Shown here one piece after another: positions 34,993 to 45,136 of a DNA stretch of 64,000 bases. The notes beneath the pieces are model-generated. The model was given only the letters and a program-made list of their open reading frames with translations, was not told where the DNA came from and did not search any database. The DNA comes from Alloprevotella tannerae ATCC 51259 (lineage in GTDB: Bacteria > Bacteroidota > Bacteroidia > Bacteroidales > Bacteroidaceae): the NCBI RefSeq assembly GCF_000159995.1, contig NZ_GG700642.1:646395-710394 (forward strand), read 5' to 3'. The first letter of the stretch is position 1. Each line of letters starts with the position of its first letter. Position numbers and translations under genes: made by a program.

Positions 34993-35034
34993 CAAAAAAA
35001 GCCGCGCCAAAACGTCGAAACGTAATGGCGCGGC
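34993..35034 (-). terminator. Terminator of clpB
   Basis: GCCGCGCCA (35001-35009) and TGGCGCGGC (35026-35034), with an inner ACGT/ACGT stem, followed on minus by seven T residues. Confidence 0.88.
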
Positions 35035-35049
35035 CGCTTTATTGTTGGC

Positions 35050-37650
35050 TTAGTCGTTGCTAAAAGAGAGGGCATCGCCCGCAGCCCGAACGCGGATGGG
35101 GCGGCTCTTGTCGATCGCGCCGCTCAGCAAAGACTTACTCAAATCATTGAGCAACAAACGCTGCAGCGAACGCTTCACAGGGCGCGCGCCAAACTCCGGA
35201 TCAAAGCCGGCTTCGGCAATTTGCGCGATAGCATCGTCATCTACTTGCAGCGAAATGCCTTGTTCGGCTAAGCGATTTACGATCGCGGCAACCTGCAAAC
35301 GGACGATAAGACGGATTTCTTCTTTCTTCAGCGGCTGGAACATAATGATGTCGTCGATACGATTGAGGAATTCCGGCCGAATCGTCTTCTTTAGCATCTC
35401 AAAAACGCCTTCTTTTGTCTCGTCCAGCAGATGTTCTTGCTCGCTTTCCGACTTCCCGCGCATTTCATCAAACTTGCTTTGGATAAACCCCGACCCAAGG
35501 TTTGAAGTCATGATGATGATGGTATTTTTAAAGTTGACCACGCGTCCTTTATTGTCGGTCAAGCGGCCGTCGTCAAGCACTTGGAGCAAAATATTGAAGA
35601 CGTCGGGATGGGCTTTCTCGATCTCATCGAAAAGAACTACGCTATAAGGTTTGCGGCGCACAGCTTCGGTCAACTGGCCGCCCTCTTCGTAGCCTACATA
35701 TCCCGGAGGCGCTCCGACCAAACGCGAGACGCTGAATTTTTCCTGATACTCGCTCATATCAATCCGCGTCATCAGCGATTCGTCATTAAAGAGGTATTCT
35801 GCCAAAGCCTTAGCCAACTCAGTTTTTCCCACGCCCGTAGTACCCAAAAAGATGAACGAACCAATCGGACGCTTAGGGTCTTGCAAGCCCGCCCGACTAC
35901 GACGAACGGCGTCAGCAACGGCCGTTATCGCTTCATCTTGTCCGATTACGCGCTGATGCAGTTCGGCTTCGAGGTGCACAAGCTTTTCGCGCTCGCTTTG
36001 CAGCATTCGACTGACGGGAATGCCGGTCCATCGGCTGACAACGTCGGCTATGTCGTCGGCCGTCACCTCTTCTTTCACCAGAGCCTCATTGCCTTGTCGC
36101 TGCTTCAAGTCTTCCTGGATTTTATCGATCTCTGCTTGTAGCGCCTGCAACTTGCCATAGCGAATTTCGGCCACGCGTTCATAATTACCTTCGCGCTCAG
36201 CGCGGTCGGCTTCAAACTTAAGGCGCTCCATCTCCTTCTTATTTTCTTGGATCTTATTCAGGAGTTCGCGCTCACCTTCCCATTTTGCCCGGAAATTTTT
36301 CTCGCGTTCTTCAAGCGTCGCAATCTCTTTATTGAGTTGCGCCAACTTATTTTCATCATTCTCGCGTTTGATGGCCTCGCGCTCAATCTCCAATTGGCGC
36401 AAGCGGCGTGTGATTTCATCCAACTCTTCCGGTTGTGAATCGCGCTCCATACGCAGTTTGGCAGCCGCCTCATCCATTAAATCAATCGCCTTATCCGGCA
36501 AGAAACGATCCGAGATGTAACGGTGCGAAAGTTGCACGGCAGCAATGATGGCGTCGTCCTGAATGCGCACCTTGTGGTGGTTTTCGTAGCGCTCCTTGAG
36601 TCCACGCAGAATCGAGATCGCATCTTCTGTGCTTGGTTCGTCCACAGTTACCGTTTGGAAACGCCTTTCAAGCGCCTTGTCCTTCTCAAAATATTTTTGA
36701 TACTCCTCAAGTGTCGTCGCGCCGATCGTACGAATCTCGCCCCTTGATAGCGCCGGCTTCAAAATATTTGCGGCATCCATCGCTCCTTCTCCTTTACCGG
36801 CGCCCACAAGCGTGTGGATTTCGTCGATAAAGAGAATGATACGGCCATCCGAGCCAACGACTTCATTGACCACACTCTTCAAGCGCTCTTCAAACTCGCC
36901 CTTATATTTAGCGCCGGCCAGCAATGCGCCCATATCGAGCGAGAAGAGTTGCTTCTCGCGCAAGTTTTCAGGCACATCACCTCTGACAATGCGTTCTGCA
37001 ATGCCTTCAACGATGGCCGTCTTTCCCGTTCCCGGCTCACCAATCAAGATGGGATTATTCTTTGTACGCCGACTCAGAATCTGCAATACGCGCCGAATTT
37101 CTTCATCTCGCCCTATCACGGGGTCCAACTTTCCGCTGCGCGCTTCTTCGACCAAGTTGCGTGCAAATTTGGCCAATGCTTGATACGTCTCCTCGCTCGA
37201 AGCTGACGTAGCCTTCCGCCCACCGCGCAGTTCGCCAATCGCTTTTTTCAGTCCGTCCTCCGTCAAGCCGGCATCGCGCAACAATTGCGCCGTACTGCTC
37301 GGCGTTATGAGCAGCGCCAACAGCATAGGCTCAAGGCCCACAAAGCTATCGCCCATCTGCTTCGCAATGTCTACGGCCTTGGTCAAAGCCGCGTTGGCTT
37401 CTCTATCTAAATAAGGCTCTCCGCCACTGACGCGTGGCAGACGCGCTGCCTCTTGCGTAGCATTCTGAGCGACCTGCTGAAGATTAACGCCCATTTTTCC
37501 GAAGAGAAATTGCGTCACGTTTTCGCCGACCTCCAACACGCCGAGCAGCAAGTGTATCGTGCCGACAGCCTGTTGCCCACCACGCTCGGCCTTGTTCAGC
37601 GCCTGCTGAACGGCCTCTTGCGCTTTTATTGTAAAGTTATCAAATTTCAT
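35050..37650 (-). CDS. clpB: ATP-dependent disaggregase ClpB
   Basis: A protein of 866 residues from the ATG at 37650 ([17 protein letters not shown]), which matches the family start; 29 further codons are open upstream. Domains: N-domain (1-145), first AAA with GEPGTGKT (204-211) and LFIDEIHTL, a coiled-coil middle region (about 400-520), and second AAA with GTTGVGKT (603-610) and the C-terminal small domain. Together with DnaK it pulls apart aggregated proteins after heat or other stress in the cytoplasm. It is a single gene; no HrcA-type operator is visible upstream. Confidence 0.96.
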   Translation of the reverse strand: MKFDNFTIKAQEAVQQALNKAERGGQQAVGTIHLLLGVLEVGENVTQFLFGKMGVNLQQVAQNATQEAARLPRVSGGEPYLDREANAALTKAVDIAKQMGDSFVGLEPMLLALLITPSSTAQLLRDAGLTEDGLKKAIGELRGGRKATSASSEETYQALAKFARNLVEEARSGKLDPVIGRDEEIRRVLQILSRRTKNNPILIGEPGTGKTAIVEGIAERIVRGDVPENLREKQLFSLDMGALLAGAKYKGEFEERLKSVVNEVVGSDGRIILFIDEIHTLVGAGKGEGAMDAANILKPALSRGEIRTIGATTLEEYQKYFEKDKALERRFQTVTVDEPSTEDAISILRGLKERYENHHKVRIQDDAIIAAVQLSHRYISDRFLPDKAIDLMDEAAAKLRMERDSQPEELDEITRRLRQLEIEREAIKRENDENKLAQLNKEIATLEEREKNFRAKWEGERELLNKIQENKKEMERLKFEADRAEREGNYERVAEIRYGKLQALQAEIDKIQEDLKQRQGNEALVKEEVTADDIADVVSRWTGIPVSRMLQSEREKLVHLEAELHQRVIGQDEAITAVADAVRRSRAGLQDPKRPIGSFIFLGTTGVGKTELAKALAEYLFNDESLMTRIDMSEYQEKFSVSRLVGAPPGYVGYEEGGQLTEAVRRKPYSVVLFDEIEKAHPDVFNILLQVLDDGRLTDNKGRVVNFKNTIIIMTSNLGSGFIQSKFDEMRGKSESEQEHLLDETKEGVFEMLKKTIRPEFLNRIDDIIMFQPLKKEEIRLIVRLQVAAIVNRLAEQGISLQVDDDAIAQIAEAGFDPEFGARPVKRSLQRLLLNDLSKSLLSGAIDKSRPIRVRAAGDALSFSND

Positions 37651-37980
37651 ATCGTCTTTCTTTTTTAGTTTTACTACCCTCTGTCCAAACTTTATGCCGC
37701 ACGTAATAAGCCTGACAAATTGGCAGTTAGCATCCAATAAATATCAAATTCGTTTGCCCACGCAGCAAGAGAGAAAAAGAGAAATGTCCATTGTTGACCG
37801 GTTGTTTCTACATTTCCCGCCCTACCTCCGTACCCCCTCAGCCTAAGTCCCGCCGCACACAGCCTCCCCCTATCTCTAAACGACAAGAGAACCACTTTCC
37901 GAGTTTCCGCTATCGAATTTGGTCGCACCCGCTCCCACTGCGCCACCCCCAAGTCGCATCAAACGTTTGTACCATCGTGA
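37651..37980. other. Upstream region of clpB, no gene
   Basis: A minus-strand TAAAGTTTG at about 37694 has three bases instead of two between TA and TTTG and is only a weak -7 candidate. Open frames on both strands here are low-complexity and resemble nothing. The array at 37981 follows. Confidence 0.4.
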
Positions 37981-38046
37981 GCGTAGACCTTTTTCATCAC
38001 GAGCGCAAAGGTGTACGCTCACGATGAAAAGTACTTTTTATCGTGA
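37981..38046. repeat. 22 bp period array, family B, locus 2
   Basis: Three 22 bp units start at 37981, 38003 and 38025 and end in TCACGA, TCACGA and TCGTGA. The TCGTGA/TCACGA pairs can form stems between neighbouring units. It lies between the divergent clpB and recA genes. The second unit is the most diverged. Confidence 0.85.
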
Positions 38047-38251
38047 TGAAAAACCAAAAACAGCAAAGCAAAGCCCTTTGCAAGCGAAGCGCGCGCACGC
38101 AAAATCCGGACAAAGACGGGCGCAAAAGGCCACTCGCTATGACGCCAATAGGCGCGGGGAAACGGGCGGACAAAGCAGGCGGCAGCTGGAAAAAAGAGAA
38201 GAAAAGGAAAACAAAAGGGCGGCATTTTTAACAGCGCAAAGGGCAAATACA

Positions 38252-38283
38252 TTTGGCCGACTAAGGGAAAAAGCTTAAATTTG
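38252..38283 (+). promoter_or_regulatory. Promoter of recA
   Basis: TTTG (38252-38255), 20 bp, TAAATTTG (38276-38283). No LexA-type palindrome is recognisable nearby. Confidence 0.75.
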
Positions 38284-38349
38284 CGAAATATTTTTGCCGC
38301 ATTATCTAAAGATAAAATCAGGCATTTACCATCAGCAAATCAACCGACA

Positions 38350-39378
38350 ATGGCTAAAAAAGAAGATACAGCAAACCAAGGTGCGAGCGAGAAACTCAAA
38401 GCCTTGCAGGCCGCAATGGCCAAGATTGAGAAAGATTTTGGCAAAGGCTCTATTATGAAATTAGACGACGAGGAAGTCGAAGATATTGAAGTCATCCCGA
38501 CGGGTAGCATAGCCCTCAACGACGCTCTCGGCGTGGGCGGTTATCCCAAGGGCCGCATCATCGAAATCTATGGTCCTGAAGGCTCCGGAAAGACGACGCT
38601 GGCCATCCACGCCATAGCCGAAGCGCAGCGGCGGGGCGGCATCGCGGCCTTTATCGACGCTGAACACGCCTTTGATCGCTTCTACGCGGAAAAATTGGGC
38701 GTCAATCTGAGTGAATTGCTGATCTCGCAGCCGGACAACGGCGAACAGGCGCTTGAGATCGCCGACCAACTGATTCGCTCTTCAGCCATTGACATCATCG
38801 TGATCGACTCCGTGGCGGCGCTGACGCCGAAAGCGGAAATAGAAGGCGACATGGGCGACAACAAGGTAGGCTTGCAGGCCCGCTTGATGAGTCAGGCGCT
38901 ACGCAAACTCACCTCTACGATCAGCAAGACCAACACGACGTGCATCTTTATCAACCAGTTGCGCGAGAAGATCGGCATCACCTTTGGCAATCCGGAGACG
39001 ACGACGGGCGGCAATGCCTTAAAGTTCTACTCCAGCGTGCGCTTAGACATTCGCAAAGCGACCAGCTTAAAAGATGGCGACCACGTCTACGGCAATCTTG
39101 TACGCGTGAAGGTCGTAAAGAACAAGGTAGCACCGCCGTTCCGCAAGGTAGAATTTGAAATTACGTTTGGTGAGGGCATTTCTCACATCGGTGAGATCGT
39201 CGATCTGGGCGTCGAATTGGAAATCATCAAAAAGAGTGGTTCGTGGTTCAGCTATGGGGAAACCCGACTCTGCCAAGGACGCGATGCACTCAAGCGCTTG
39301 CTGGCCGACAACATTGAGTTGACGGAAGAAATAGAAGAGCAGATCAAGGCGGCGCTGCACGAAAGAAGAGCAAAATAA
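38350..39378 (+). CDS. recA: Recombinase A
   Basis: A protein of 342 residues from the ATG at 38350. It coats single-stranded DNA and catalyses strand exchange. [24 protein letters not shown] (71-94) is the P-loop, [20 protein letters not shown] (about 148-167) follows loop L1 residues, and [27 protein letters not shown] (about 201-227) is L2. The first 30 residues are slightly acidic, as in other Bacteroidales. It is preceded by a strong promoter and followed by a strong terminator, so it is monocistronic. Confidence 0.97.
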   Translation: MAKKEDTANQGASEKLKALQAAMAKIEKDFGKGSIMKLDDEEVEDIEVIPTGSIALNDALGVGGYPKGRIIEIYGPEGSGKTTLAIHAIAEAQRRGGIAAFIDAEHAFDRFYAEKLGVNLSELLISQPDNGEQALEIADQLIRSSAIDIIVIDSVAALTPKAEIEGDMGDNKVGLQARLMSQALRKLTSTISKTNTTCIFINQLREKIGITFGNPETTTGGNALKFYSSVRLDIRKATSLKDGDHVYGNLVRVKVVKNKVAPPFRKVEFEITFGEGISHIGEIVDLGVELEIIKKSGSWFSYGETRLCQGRDALKRLLADNIELTEEIEEQIKAALHERRAK

Positions 39379-39454
39379 AAATGCCGCGTCAGATAAAGGA
39401 AAACTGACGCACGCAGGCAACATATTTTTATACGATAATAATTTTAGGGTATGG

Positions 39455-39489
39455 CCGAGTGGGGACGTGATGTCGCCACTCGGTTTTTT
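39455..39489 (+). terminator. Terminator of recA
   Basis: CCGAGTGG (39455-39462) and CCACTCGG (39476-39483) followed by six T residues. Confidence 0.88.
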
Positions 39490-39611
39490 GCAGGCCACCA
39501 GTCGGATGGCAACTTCATGCTGCGAAGGTTTGCAGACGGCATGGAAGCGCTGATCGCCACCGAAATGCCGCTGCATCAACGCCGTTGAAGCCGGAAGCCA
39601 GCGAAAGAGCG

Positions 39612-40148
39612 TCAGCCGTAGCGCTCGTCCCACGCCTGGAAGATGGCCGGACTTTTTGGGCCAAACTTAGCCAAGCTCTTCACGACTTGGGCTGCGGTCT
39701 TCTCCGCGTCGGGGTGACTTTTCGAGAAAAATTTATCGGCATAGCAGATCACTTTTTCCGCTTCCGTCTCCGGCCGGAAGTCTTCAAGTGGTAGTGGCAG
39801 CCCCTGACGACGTATGTCTTCAGCCGTTAACCCCGTGCCGGTGTGACGTTCGCAGATGCGCGCCAAATCTTCGCGTCCCTCCTTACGCATCAGTTCGGCG
39901 CCAAGACGTCCGTGCAAGAGATAAGGCTCGCTGCCGTGGCAAAAAATGCCGGGTGCGTCGGTCAGAAATATACCCACATCGTGGAGCATAGCCCCTTCAT
40001 AGACCAATTGTCGGTCGAGCTGCAACTCTGGGTGGCGCTCGCAAACGGCTAAAGCCTTATCAGCCACCTGCCGACTGTGCTTCAAAAGCAAACGTCGCAA
40101 GGGGTCGTCGGCCGGATAGTACTTATATATAATGTCTAAGGGATTCAT
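39612..40148 (-). CDS. HD-domain hydrolase
   Basis: A protein of 178 residues. Its ATG at 40148 overlaps the folB stop (ATGA). LLKHSRQVADKAL (H24) and YEGAMLHDVGIF (H56, D57) are the HD-domain metal residues, with further E/D and H in ICERHTGTGL and VICYADKFFSK (D near 140). Such small HD proteins hydrolyse phosphate esters of nucleotides or similar substrates; the exact substrate is not known. Tight coupling to folB suggests a link to pterin or nucleotide metabolism, but this could be chance. Confidence 0.85.
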   Translation of the reverse strand: MNPLDIIYKYYPADDPLRRLLLKHSRQVADKALAVCERHPELQLDRQLVYEGAMLHDVGIFLTDAPGIFCHGSEPYLLHGRLGAELMRKEGREDLARICERHTGTGLTAEDIRRQGLPLPLEDFRPETEAEKVICYADKFFSKSHPDAEKTAAQVVKSLAKFGPKSPAIFQAWDERYG

Positions 40149-40516
40149 CGCGTGGCAGTGAGACAAACGGCTGCTTTAGCGCCGTCGGCAGAGAACGGAG
40201 GATTGATTTTGATCACTTCGACGGCGGCTTTCTCCACCAGATCAAAACGATTGAAAAGGCGCGTCAGGATGCGCTGCGCCACGTGCTCGAGCAAGGCTGA
40301 CGGAGCGGCCATCTCGGCCTGTACGATTTGGTAGGCTTCGGCGTAATTGACCGTCCCCTCGAGTTGATCCGTGTAGGTAGCATCGGCTACGGCACTCAAC
40401 GTCAGAGAAAGATTGACGCAGTAGTCGTTGCCCACAACGCGCTCTTGCGGCAACACGCCATGATAAGCGCGAAAACGCAAGTCGGAGAGTCGTATTTCAG
40501 TTGGATGAATGTGCAT
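40145..40516 (-). CDS. folB: Dihydroneopterin aldolase
   Basis: A protein of 123 residues, the normal size. It cleaves dihydroneopterin to 6-hydroxymethyl-dihydropterin in folate synthesis. LSDLRFRAYHGVLPQERVVGNDYCVNLSLTL (about 10-40) contains the conserved YHG..P.E motif. TVNYAEAYQIVQAEM and LLEHVAQRIL are family blocks, and the KINPPF end holds the catalytic lysine region. It is translated together with the HD hydrolase and has a long 5' leader of about 190 bases starting near 40706. Confidence 0.92.
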   Translation of the reverse strand: MHIHPTEIRLSDLRFRAYHGVLPQERVVGNDYCVNLSLTLSAVADATYTDQLEGTVNYAEAYQIVQAEMAAPSALLEHVAQRILTRLFNRFDLVEKAAVEVIKINPPFSADGAKAAVCLTATR

Positions 40517-40629
40517 TTTCAGTATGGTTTCGTTGATAATTGGTTAAAGGAAATGCATTGTCAGCGTTTGCGACGCCTTGATCGCTTTTTGTCGGTTCGC
40601 AAGGCACCTGCGCCGGTTCAGCACAGAAA

Positions 40630-40720
40630 ATGATTAACCGCATATCTGCTATGGTTAAGCAAACATGCGGTTGAATCAATTTTTTATCTCTATATTTAGT
40701 TCTTGTGTAATGCAAAGATA
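40630..40720 (-). promoter_or_regulatory. folB promoter box and leader hairpin
   Basis: On the minus strand, TATCTTTG (40720-40713) is a -7 box. Downstream, AACCGCAT and ATGCGGTT, extended by GATT/AATC, form an interrupted stem at about 40632-40676. A 48-codon frame (40643 to 40497) starts inside the leader and overlaps the folB start; I do not claim it is expressed. The rest of the gap up to 40820 is otherwise blank. Confidence 0.5.
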
Positions 40721-40820
40721 CGGCGAAACGACGCATTTGTGCGCCATAAGATACGTTTTCCTTCCGTTTGTTTGCGTTATTTAAAAAGAGCATTTCGATT
40801 TTGTCAAGTCAAACATGCAA

Positions 40821-43295
40821 TCATTCTTGATAATAGATGCGCTTTACGCGATTGCTAACGCTCGTCAGTATCTCGTAAGGTATCGTTTCGAGGGCATCAC
40901 TCAAGACCGTGATGGGCAAATGTGGGCCGAAAACTTCCACACTATCGCCCTCCTTGCAGGGAATGTCGGTGACGTCGATCATACAAACGTCCATACAAAT
41001 ATTTCCTACGTAATAGGCCTTCCGGCCATTGACCAAGCAGTAGGCACGCCGATTGCCTAAATGGCGATTCAGTCCGTCGGCATACCCGATAGGGATGGCG
41101 GCGATGCGGGAATTGCGCTCGAGGACGCCCTTTCGACTATAGCCGACGGTCTCGCCGGCCTGCACATCACGGATTTGGAGAATGGTCGTTTTAAGCGTCG
41201 TCACATTATTGATAATATGATTGTCGATAGGATCTACCCCGTACAAGCCAAGGCCAAGGCGGACCATGTCGAGGTGGCGCTGCGGAAAGCGCTCGATGCC
41301 GGCGCTGTTGCAGATATGGCGCAAGATCTTATGCGAAAAAGCAGCCTGCAACTGCTGCGAGGCTTTGTCGAAGAGTTCAAATTGATGATCGGAGAAAGCG
41401 TCGAACGCGGGACTGTCGCTGCCCACAAAATGAGAGAAGACGGAGCGCGGGATCAAGGCGGCTTGATGGTGGAGGCGATCGATCAAGGCCGGCATATCGT
41501 GGAGTGGATCAAAGCCGAGGCGCTTCATACCCGTATCGAGCTTGATGTGGATCGGAAAATTGGTGATGCCTTGCTGTTTGGCGGCGCGGATGAGGGCTTC
41601 CAACAAACTGAAATCATAGACTTCGGGCTCTAAATCGTAGGCAAAGAGGGTATTGAACGAGGACATCTCGGGATTCATGATGATGATATTACTCGTAATA
41701 CCGGCCTTGCGCAGGTCGGCGCCCTCATCGGCTACGGCGACAGCCAGATAATCGACGCCGCGATCTTGTAGGGTTTTCGCGATTTCCACACTTCCGGCGC
41801 CGTAAGCGGAAGCTTTGACCATGCAAACTATCTTCGTCTCGGGCTTCATAAAGCTTCGGAAGTAATTAAGGTTGGCCGCGATGGCCGCTAAGTCGACTTC
41901 GAGGATCGTTTCGTGCACCTTGAGCGAAAGGAGTTCGGTAAGCGCCTCAAAATTATAAGCTCTCGCGCCCTTGAGCAGTACCATTTCATTGCGTAAACGG
42001 CCGACTTTTCCGCTCTCTAACAGGGCTTTCGTCGTCGGATAAAAGACGGCGTCGATCTTAAACAAGTCCTGCATCGCCGAAAGGTCGGGGCCGACGCCGA
42101 TAAGTCGGTCCACGCGGCGGCGATTTACCATCTCGGCCACTTGCGCATAAAGTTGCTCGCGCGGCATGCCGCTCTGGCTGATATCGCTTAAGATTAAAGT
42201 CTTTCGCATACCAACTCTGTCGGGACGGCGCTGCATAAAATCGAGCGCAATATCCAAGGAGTTGACGTCGGAATTATAACTGTCGTTGATGAGAATGCAG
42301 CCGCGAACGCCTTGTTTCACCTCCAAGCGCATCGCAACCGGCTCCAAACGGGCCATACGCTGAGCAATAACGGCGGCATCTACGTGCAAGTAGAGGCAAA
42401 CGGCCAAGCAATGGATGGCATTTTGCACGGAAGCCTCGTCGGTAAAGGGGATAAAGAAGTCGCTTTCTTGTTGTAGGTAGGCGTAAGTGATGTGTGTGCG
42501 CTCGCTTTCGTGCGCTACTTTGCGAATAACGAGCGGGCCTTCATCTTTCGTGCGAGACCAAGCGAGCTGATCGCCGGCAAAAGAGGCTTGGCGCACGCCT
42601 TCGGCAACGACAGGATCGTCGGCATCGTAAATAAGTACGTCGGCGTCTTTGAACAAGCTTAACTTCTCCGCGCATTTTTCTTCGAGGGAGGTAAAATTCT
42701 CTTGATGCGCTTGGCCAGTATTGGTCATTACGCCGATGCGGGGCTGAATAATGGGGCGCAAAGCGGACATTTCGCCGGGCTGAGAGATGCCGGCTTCAAA
42801 AATGCCCAATTGAGTTTGCGCGTTGAGCAGACAAACGGATAGCGGAACGCCCACTTGCGAGTTGTAAGAGCGCGGTGAGCGCGTGACAACCAATTGAGGT
42901 GATAGCAGTTGGTACAGCCATTCTTTGACAATGGTCTTTCCGTTGGAGCCTGTAATGCCTACGACGGGAATATCAAAGCGGCGGCGGTGGCATTCGGCCA
43001 AATGCTGGAGCGCTTTCAAGGGATCTGCAACCACATAAAAGGTGGCAGCGGGGAAGCGACTCGCATAATCGTCGGGCAAAGCGCTCACCACAAAATCACG
43101 CACACCGCGGCGGTAAAGATCTGCCACGTATTTGTGGCCATCATTGCGCTGAGAGCGCAAAGCGAAGAAAAGCGTAGCTTCAGGAAAGGCCAAAGAGCGG
43201 CTATCCGTCAAAAGCCAATCAATATTTTTGTCGGAGTTGGCTCCAAACCGATGCGCGTCAATGAGCGCTGTGATCTGTTCCGAGGTATAGTGCAT
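40821..43295 (-). CDS. murF-alr: Bifunctional MurF ligase / alanine racemase
   Basis: A protein of 824 residues. The N-terminal half (about 1-455) is MurF: it adds D-Ala-D-Ala to UDP-MurNAc-tripeptide. VVGITGSNGKTIVKEWL (111-127) is its ATP motif, and LINDSYNSDVNSLDIALDFM lies at about 335-354. The C-terminal half (about 463-824) is alanine racemase, with CMVKASAYGAGS carrying the PLP lysine K494 and the C-terminal GLYGVDP and YADGLNR motifs. It thus both makes D-alanine and uses D-Ala-D-Ala for peptidoglycan. The fusion is established in Bacteroidetes. The GSCFA gene ends 44 bp upstream of it on the same strand. Confidence 0.95.
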   Translation of the reverse strand: MHYTSEQITALIDAHRFGANSDKNIDWLLTDSRSLAFPEATLFFALRSQRNDGHKYVADLYRRGVRDFVVSALPDDYASRFPAATFYVVADPLKALQHLAECHRRRFDIPVVGITGSNGKTIVKEWLYQLLSPQLVVTRSPRSYNSQVGVPLSVCLLNAQTQLGIFEAGISQPGEMSALRPIIQPRIGVMTNTGQAHQENFTSLEEKCAEKLSLFKDADVLIYDADDPVVAEGVRQASFAGDQLAWSRTKDEGPLVIRKVAHESERTHITYAYLQQESDFFIPFTDEASVQNAIHCLAVCLYLHVDAAVIAQRMARLEPVAMRLEVKQGVRGCILINDSYNSDVNSLDIALDFMQRRPDRVGMRKTLILSDISQSGMPREQLYAQVAEMVNRRRVDRLIGVGPDLSAMQDLFKIDAVFYPTTKALLESGKVGRLRNEMVLLKGARAYNFEALTELLSLKVHETILEVDLAAIAANLNYFRSFMKPETKIVCMVKASAYGAGSVEIAKTLQDRGVDYLAVAVADEGADLRKAGITSNIIIMNPEMSSFNTLFAYDLEPEVYDFSLLEALIRAAKQQGITNFPIHIKLDTGMKRLGFDPLHDMPALIDRLHHQAALIPRSVFSHFVGSDSPAFDAFSDHQFELFDKASQQLQAAFSHKILRHICNSAGIERFPQRHLDMVRLGLGLYGVDPIDNHIINNVTTLKTTILQIRDVQAGETVGYSRKGVLERNSRIAAIPIGYADGLNRHLGNRRAYCLVNGRKAYYVGNICMDVCMIDVTDIPCKEGDSVEVFGPHLPITVLSDALETIPYEILTSVSNRVKRIYYQE

Positions 43296-43339
43296 AATGC
43301 TTGGGTATTATCTTGTTCAGTAAAGTCTTCTTCAAATCG

Positions 43340-44227
43340 TTATTTCGTTTGCGGCCGATGCAAAGCTGCTTTATACGCTTTGAGGTTTTGGCGCATCCGG
43401 TCAAAGTCGGCGGGTGCAAAGCTCCAATCCTTCAATCTTTCCCAGATATAATCGGCCGTTTGCTCCGAAGGGTGCTGCATATCCGGCGCGTAGAAGCGAT
43501 AATCTCGCAATTCATCGTTCACAATCTCGTAAGCGGGAAAATAAAAGCACGGCGCGGCGGTCGGCGCGGCGTCATTCGCGGGCGAGCAGAGGCGATCTAT
43601 GGCTAAGAGAAGCGTGGCTTTGCTCAATTTATCGGTGTGCAGGCCGTATTTGATATAGCGATACGGACTCAGGGTAAAGACAAAGCGGCGGGGCGTCGCA
43701 CTCGGCAAAGCGCGGAAGAAAGTTTGCCACGCCTTGACCACATCTTCGACGGAGAGCAAACGCTCTTCAAAAGCCGAACTCAATTCTTTATGGCAGTTGG
43801 CCACGCTGCGCCCATCGGCCTTCAAATGATAGACGTGGTTCGTGCCGAAGGTAATAAATACGGTATCGGCTTGTTGCCAAAAAGCTACGGCTTGCTGCAG
43901 CGCTTTTCTTGTTTTCGCTTCGCATTCGGCTTGTGTATCGGCCGCCCATTTACCGCCGAAAGCCCAACTGCGCCAACGTCCGTCACGCCCCTTAAAGAGA
44001 TGGCCTTCCGGAAGTCGGTTGGTTTGCAGCGCGCGCAAGGCTTGCAGTATGGAAGTCGGATTATAGAGCGTCCCGAAGGGGTTAATCAGCACACAACCCT
44101 CATCCATTTCAGCCGCCAAGCGCCTACCGATTTCATCGGAGAAGCAAGAACCCAGCAGCAGGACGCGATTGCGAGGCGTCAGCGCTAATTTTTGGAGTGG
44201 TAAGTCTACCGGCGTGCGAAATTCCAT
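43340..44227 (-). CDS. GSCFA domain protein
   Basis: A protein of 295 residues from the ATG at 44227 (MEFRTPVDLPLQKL), the typical family start; 35 codons are open upstream and look unrelated. RVLLLGSCFSDEIGRRL (21-37) contains the G-S-C-F motif that names the family, and VFITFGTNHVYHLKADG (about 118-134) is the second block. The fold is SGNH-hydrolase-like, with the serine in GSC as a possible nucleophile. Substrate unknown. It may be co-transcribed with murF-alr, so a cell-wall or glycan substrate is possible but unproven. Confidence 0.86.
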   Translation of the reverse strand: MEFRTPVDLPLQKLALTPRNRVLLLGSCFSDEIGRRLAAEMDEGCVLINPFGTLYNPTSILQALRALQTNRLPEGHLFKGRDGRWRSWAFGGKWAADTQAECEAKTRKALQQAVAFWQQADTVFITFGTNHVYHLKADGRSVANCHKELSSAFEERLLSVEDVVKAWQTFFRALPSATPRRFVFTLSPYRYIKYGLHTDKLSKATLLLAIDRLCSPANDAAPTAAPCFYFPAYEIVNDELRDYRFYAPDMQHPSEQTADYIWERLKDWSFAPADFDRMRQNLKAYKAALHRPQTK

Positions 44228-44396
44228 AACTATCTGCAAAAATACAACAACGGGCGTGAAGCTCGCCTCCGATAGCTTCATTTTTATAGCAAACTTACGG
44301 TTTATGCGCTTCTTTTTTCTTTTGCGCGGCATTGATCGAAAAAGTATTCCACGCTTTTTCCGCTTGGCTGAAGCCGCTTAATCCGCCTTCTATCTC

Positions 44397-44404
44397 TATC
44401 TTTG
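44397..44404 (+). promoter_or_regulatory. -7 box directly before the phosphodiesterase gene
   Basis: TATCTTTG ends 5 bases before the ATG at 44410. Transcription would start at or within a few bases of the ATG, so the mRNA may be leaderless. Confidence 0.5.
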
Positions 44405-44409
44405 CAATT

Positions 44410-44955
44410 ATGAAATACTTGATTGTTTCCGATATTCACGGTTCGCTGCCGGCTTTGGAAGCCGTATTGCAGCAGTTTGACGCGGGCCGCTACGATATGC
44501 TCTGCTTGATGGGCGACATACTCAATTACGGGCCGCGCAACGGCTTGCCGGAGGGGCTTAACCCGCAAGCCATCGTCGAGCGACTCAATCCTTTGGCCGA
44601 CCGCATCGTGGCTTTGCGCGGCAATTGCGATAGTGAGGTTGATCAGATGCTTTTAGATTTTCCGCTGATGTCCGATTACGTGCTACTTGTCGACGAAGGG
44701 AAGCGACTATTTCTTACGCACGGACATATATATAATGAGGGGAAACTACCGCGATGTGGTTTTGAGGCCTTTTTCTATGGGCATACGCACCTGCAGGTTT
44801 TGAAGAAAGATGCGGAGGGCCGACTGATTTGCAACGCCGGCAGTCCGACGTTTCCGAAGGGCGGAAATCCGAAGACCTACGCCTCGTATGAGCACGGACA
44901 AGTGACGATCCATTTGCTCGACGGTACGCCTTTACAAACGCTCAGCATCGACTAA
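44410..44955 (+). CDS. YfcE-like metallophosphoesterase
   Basis: A protein of 181 residues. MKYLIVSDIHGSLPALEAVL (D8, H10), LMGDILNYGPRN (D36), LRGNCDSEVDQ (N72, D74), LFLTHGHIYN and FYGHTHLQVLK are the five metal-binding motifs of the MJ0936/YfcE family. These enzymes cleave phosphodiesters in vitro; the natural substrate is uncertain. The start is fixed by similarity to the family and by the promoter box just before it. It is a single gene ending before a terminator. Confidence 0.9.
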   Translation: MKYLIVSDIHGSLPALEAVLQQFDAGRYDMLCLMGDILNYGPRNGLPEGLNPQAIVERLNPLADRIVALRGNCDSEVDQMLLDFPLMSDYVLLVDEGKRLFLTHGHIYNEGKLPRCGFEAFFYGHTHLQVLKKDAEGRLICNAGSPTFPKGGNPKTYASYEHGQVTIHLLDGTPLQTLSID

Positions 44956-45013
44956 GCGCGCCGATCGTTCAGATCCGCCTTGCGAAGGCGGGCACACATT
45001 ATATAATAACAAA

Positions 45014-45066
45014 GCCGAAGAAAGCCGGGTGCAGCGTTTGCACTACTTTCTTCGGCCTATTTTTTA
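45014..45066. terminator. Bidirectional terminator between the phosphodiesterase and glmM
   Basis: GCCGAAGAAAG (45014-45024) and CTTTCTTCGGC (45046-45056) form an 11 bp stem with an inner GTGCA/TGCAC stem. ATTTTTTA follows on plus and TTTGTTATT on minus. It serves two convergent genes. Confidence 0.8.
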
Positions 45067-45136
45067 GCCATTCCTATTCCGCAGCCGGCGGCACTTTATC
45101 AGTGAAGCGCGCGGCGCAGCATAGCGGACGGCAAAT

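Noticed and set aside
37919-38278. Plus-strand basic protein before recA
   Set aside because: It is low-complexity, crosses array B2 and the recA promoter, and has no resemblance to a family.
39451-39490. tRNA (Leu/Ser)-like GGCCGAGTGGGGAC segment
   Set aside because: The D-arm-like bases belong to the recA terminator stem. No anticodon or T-arm follows.
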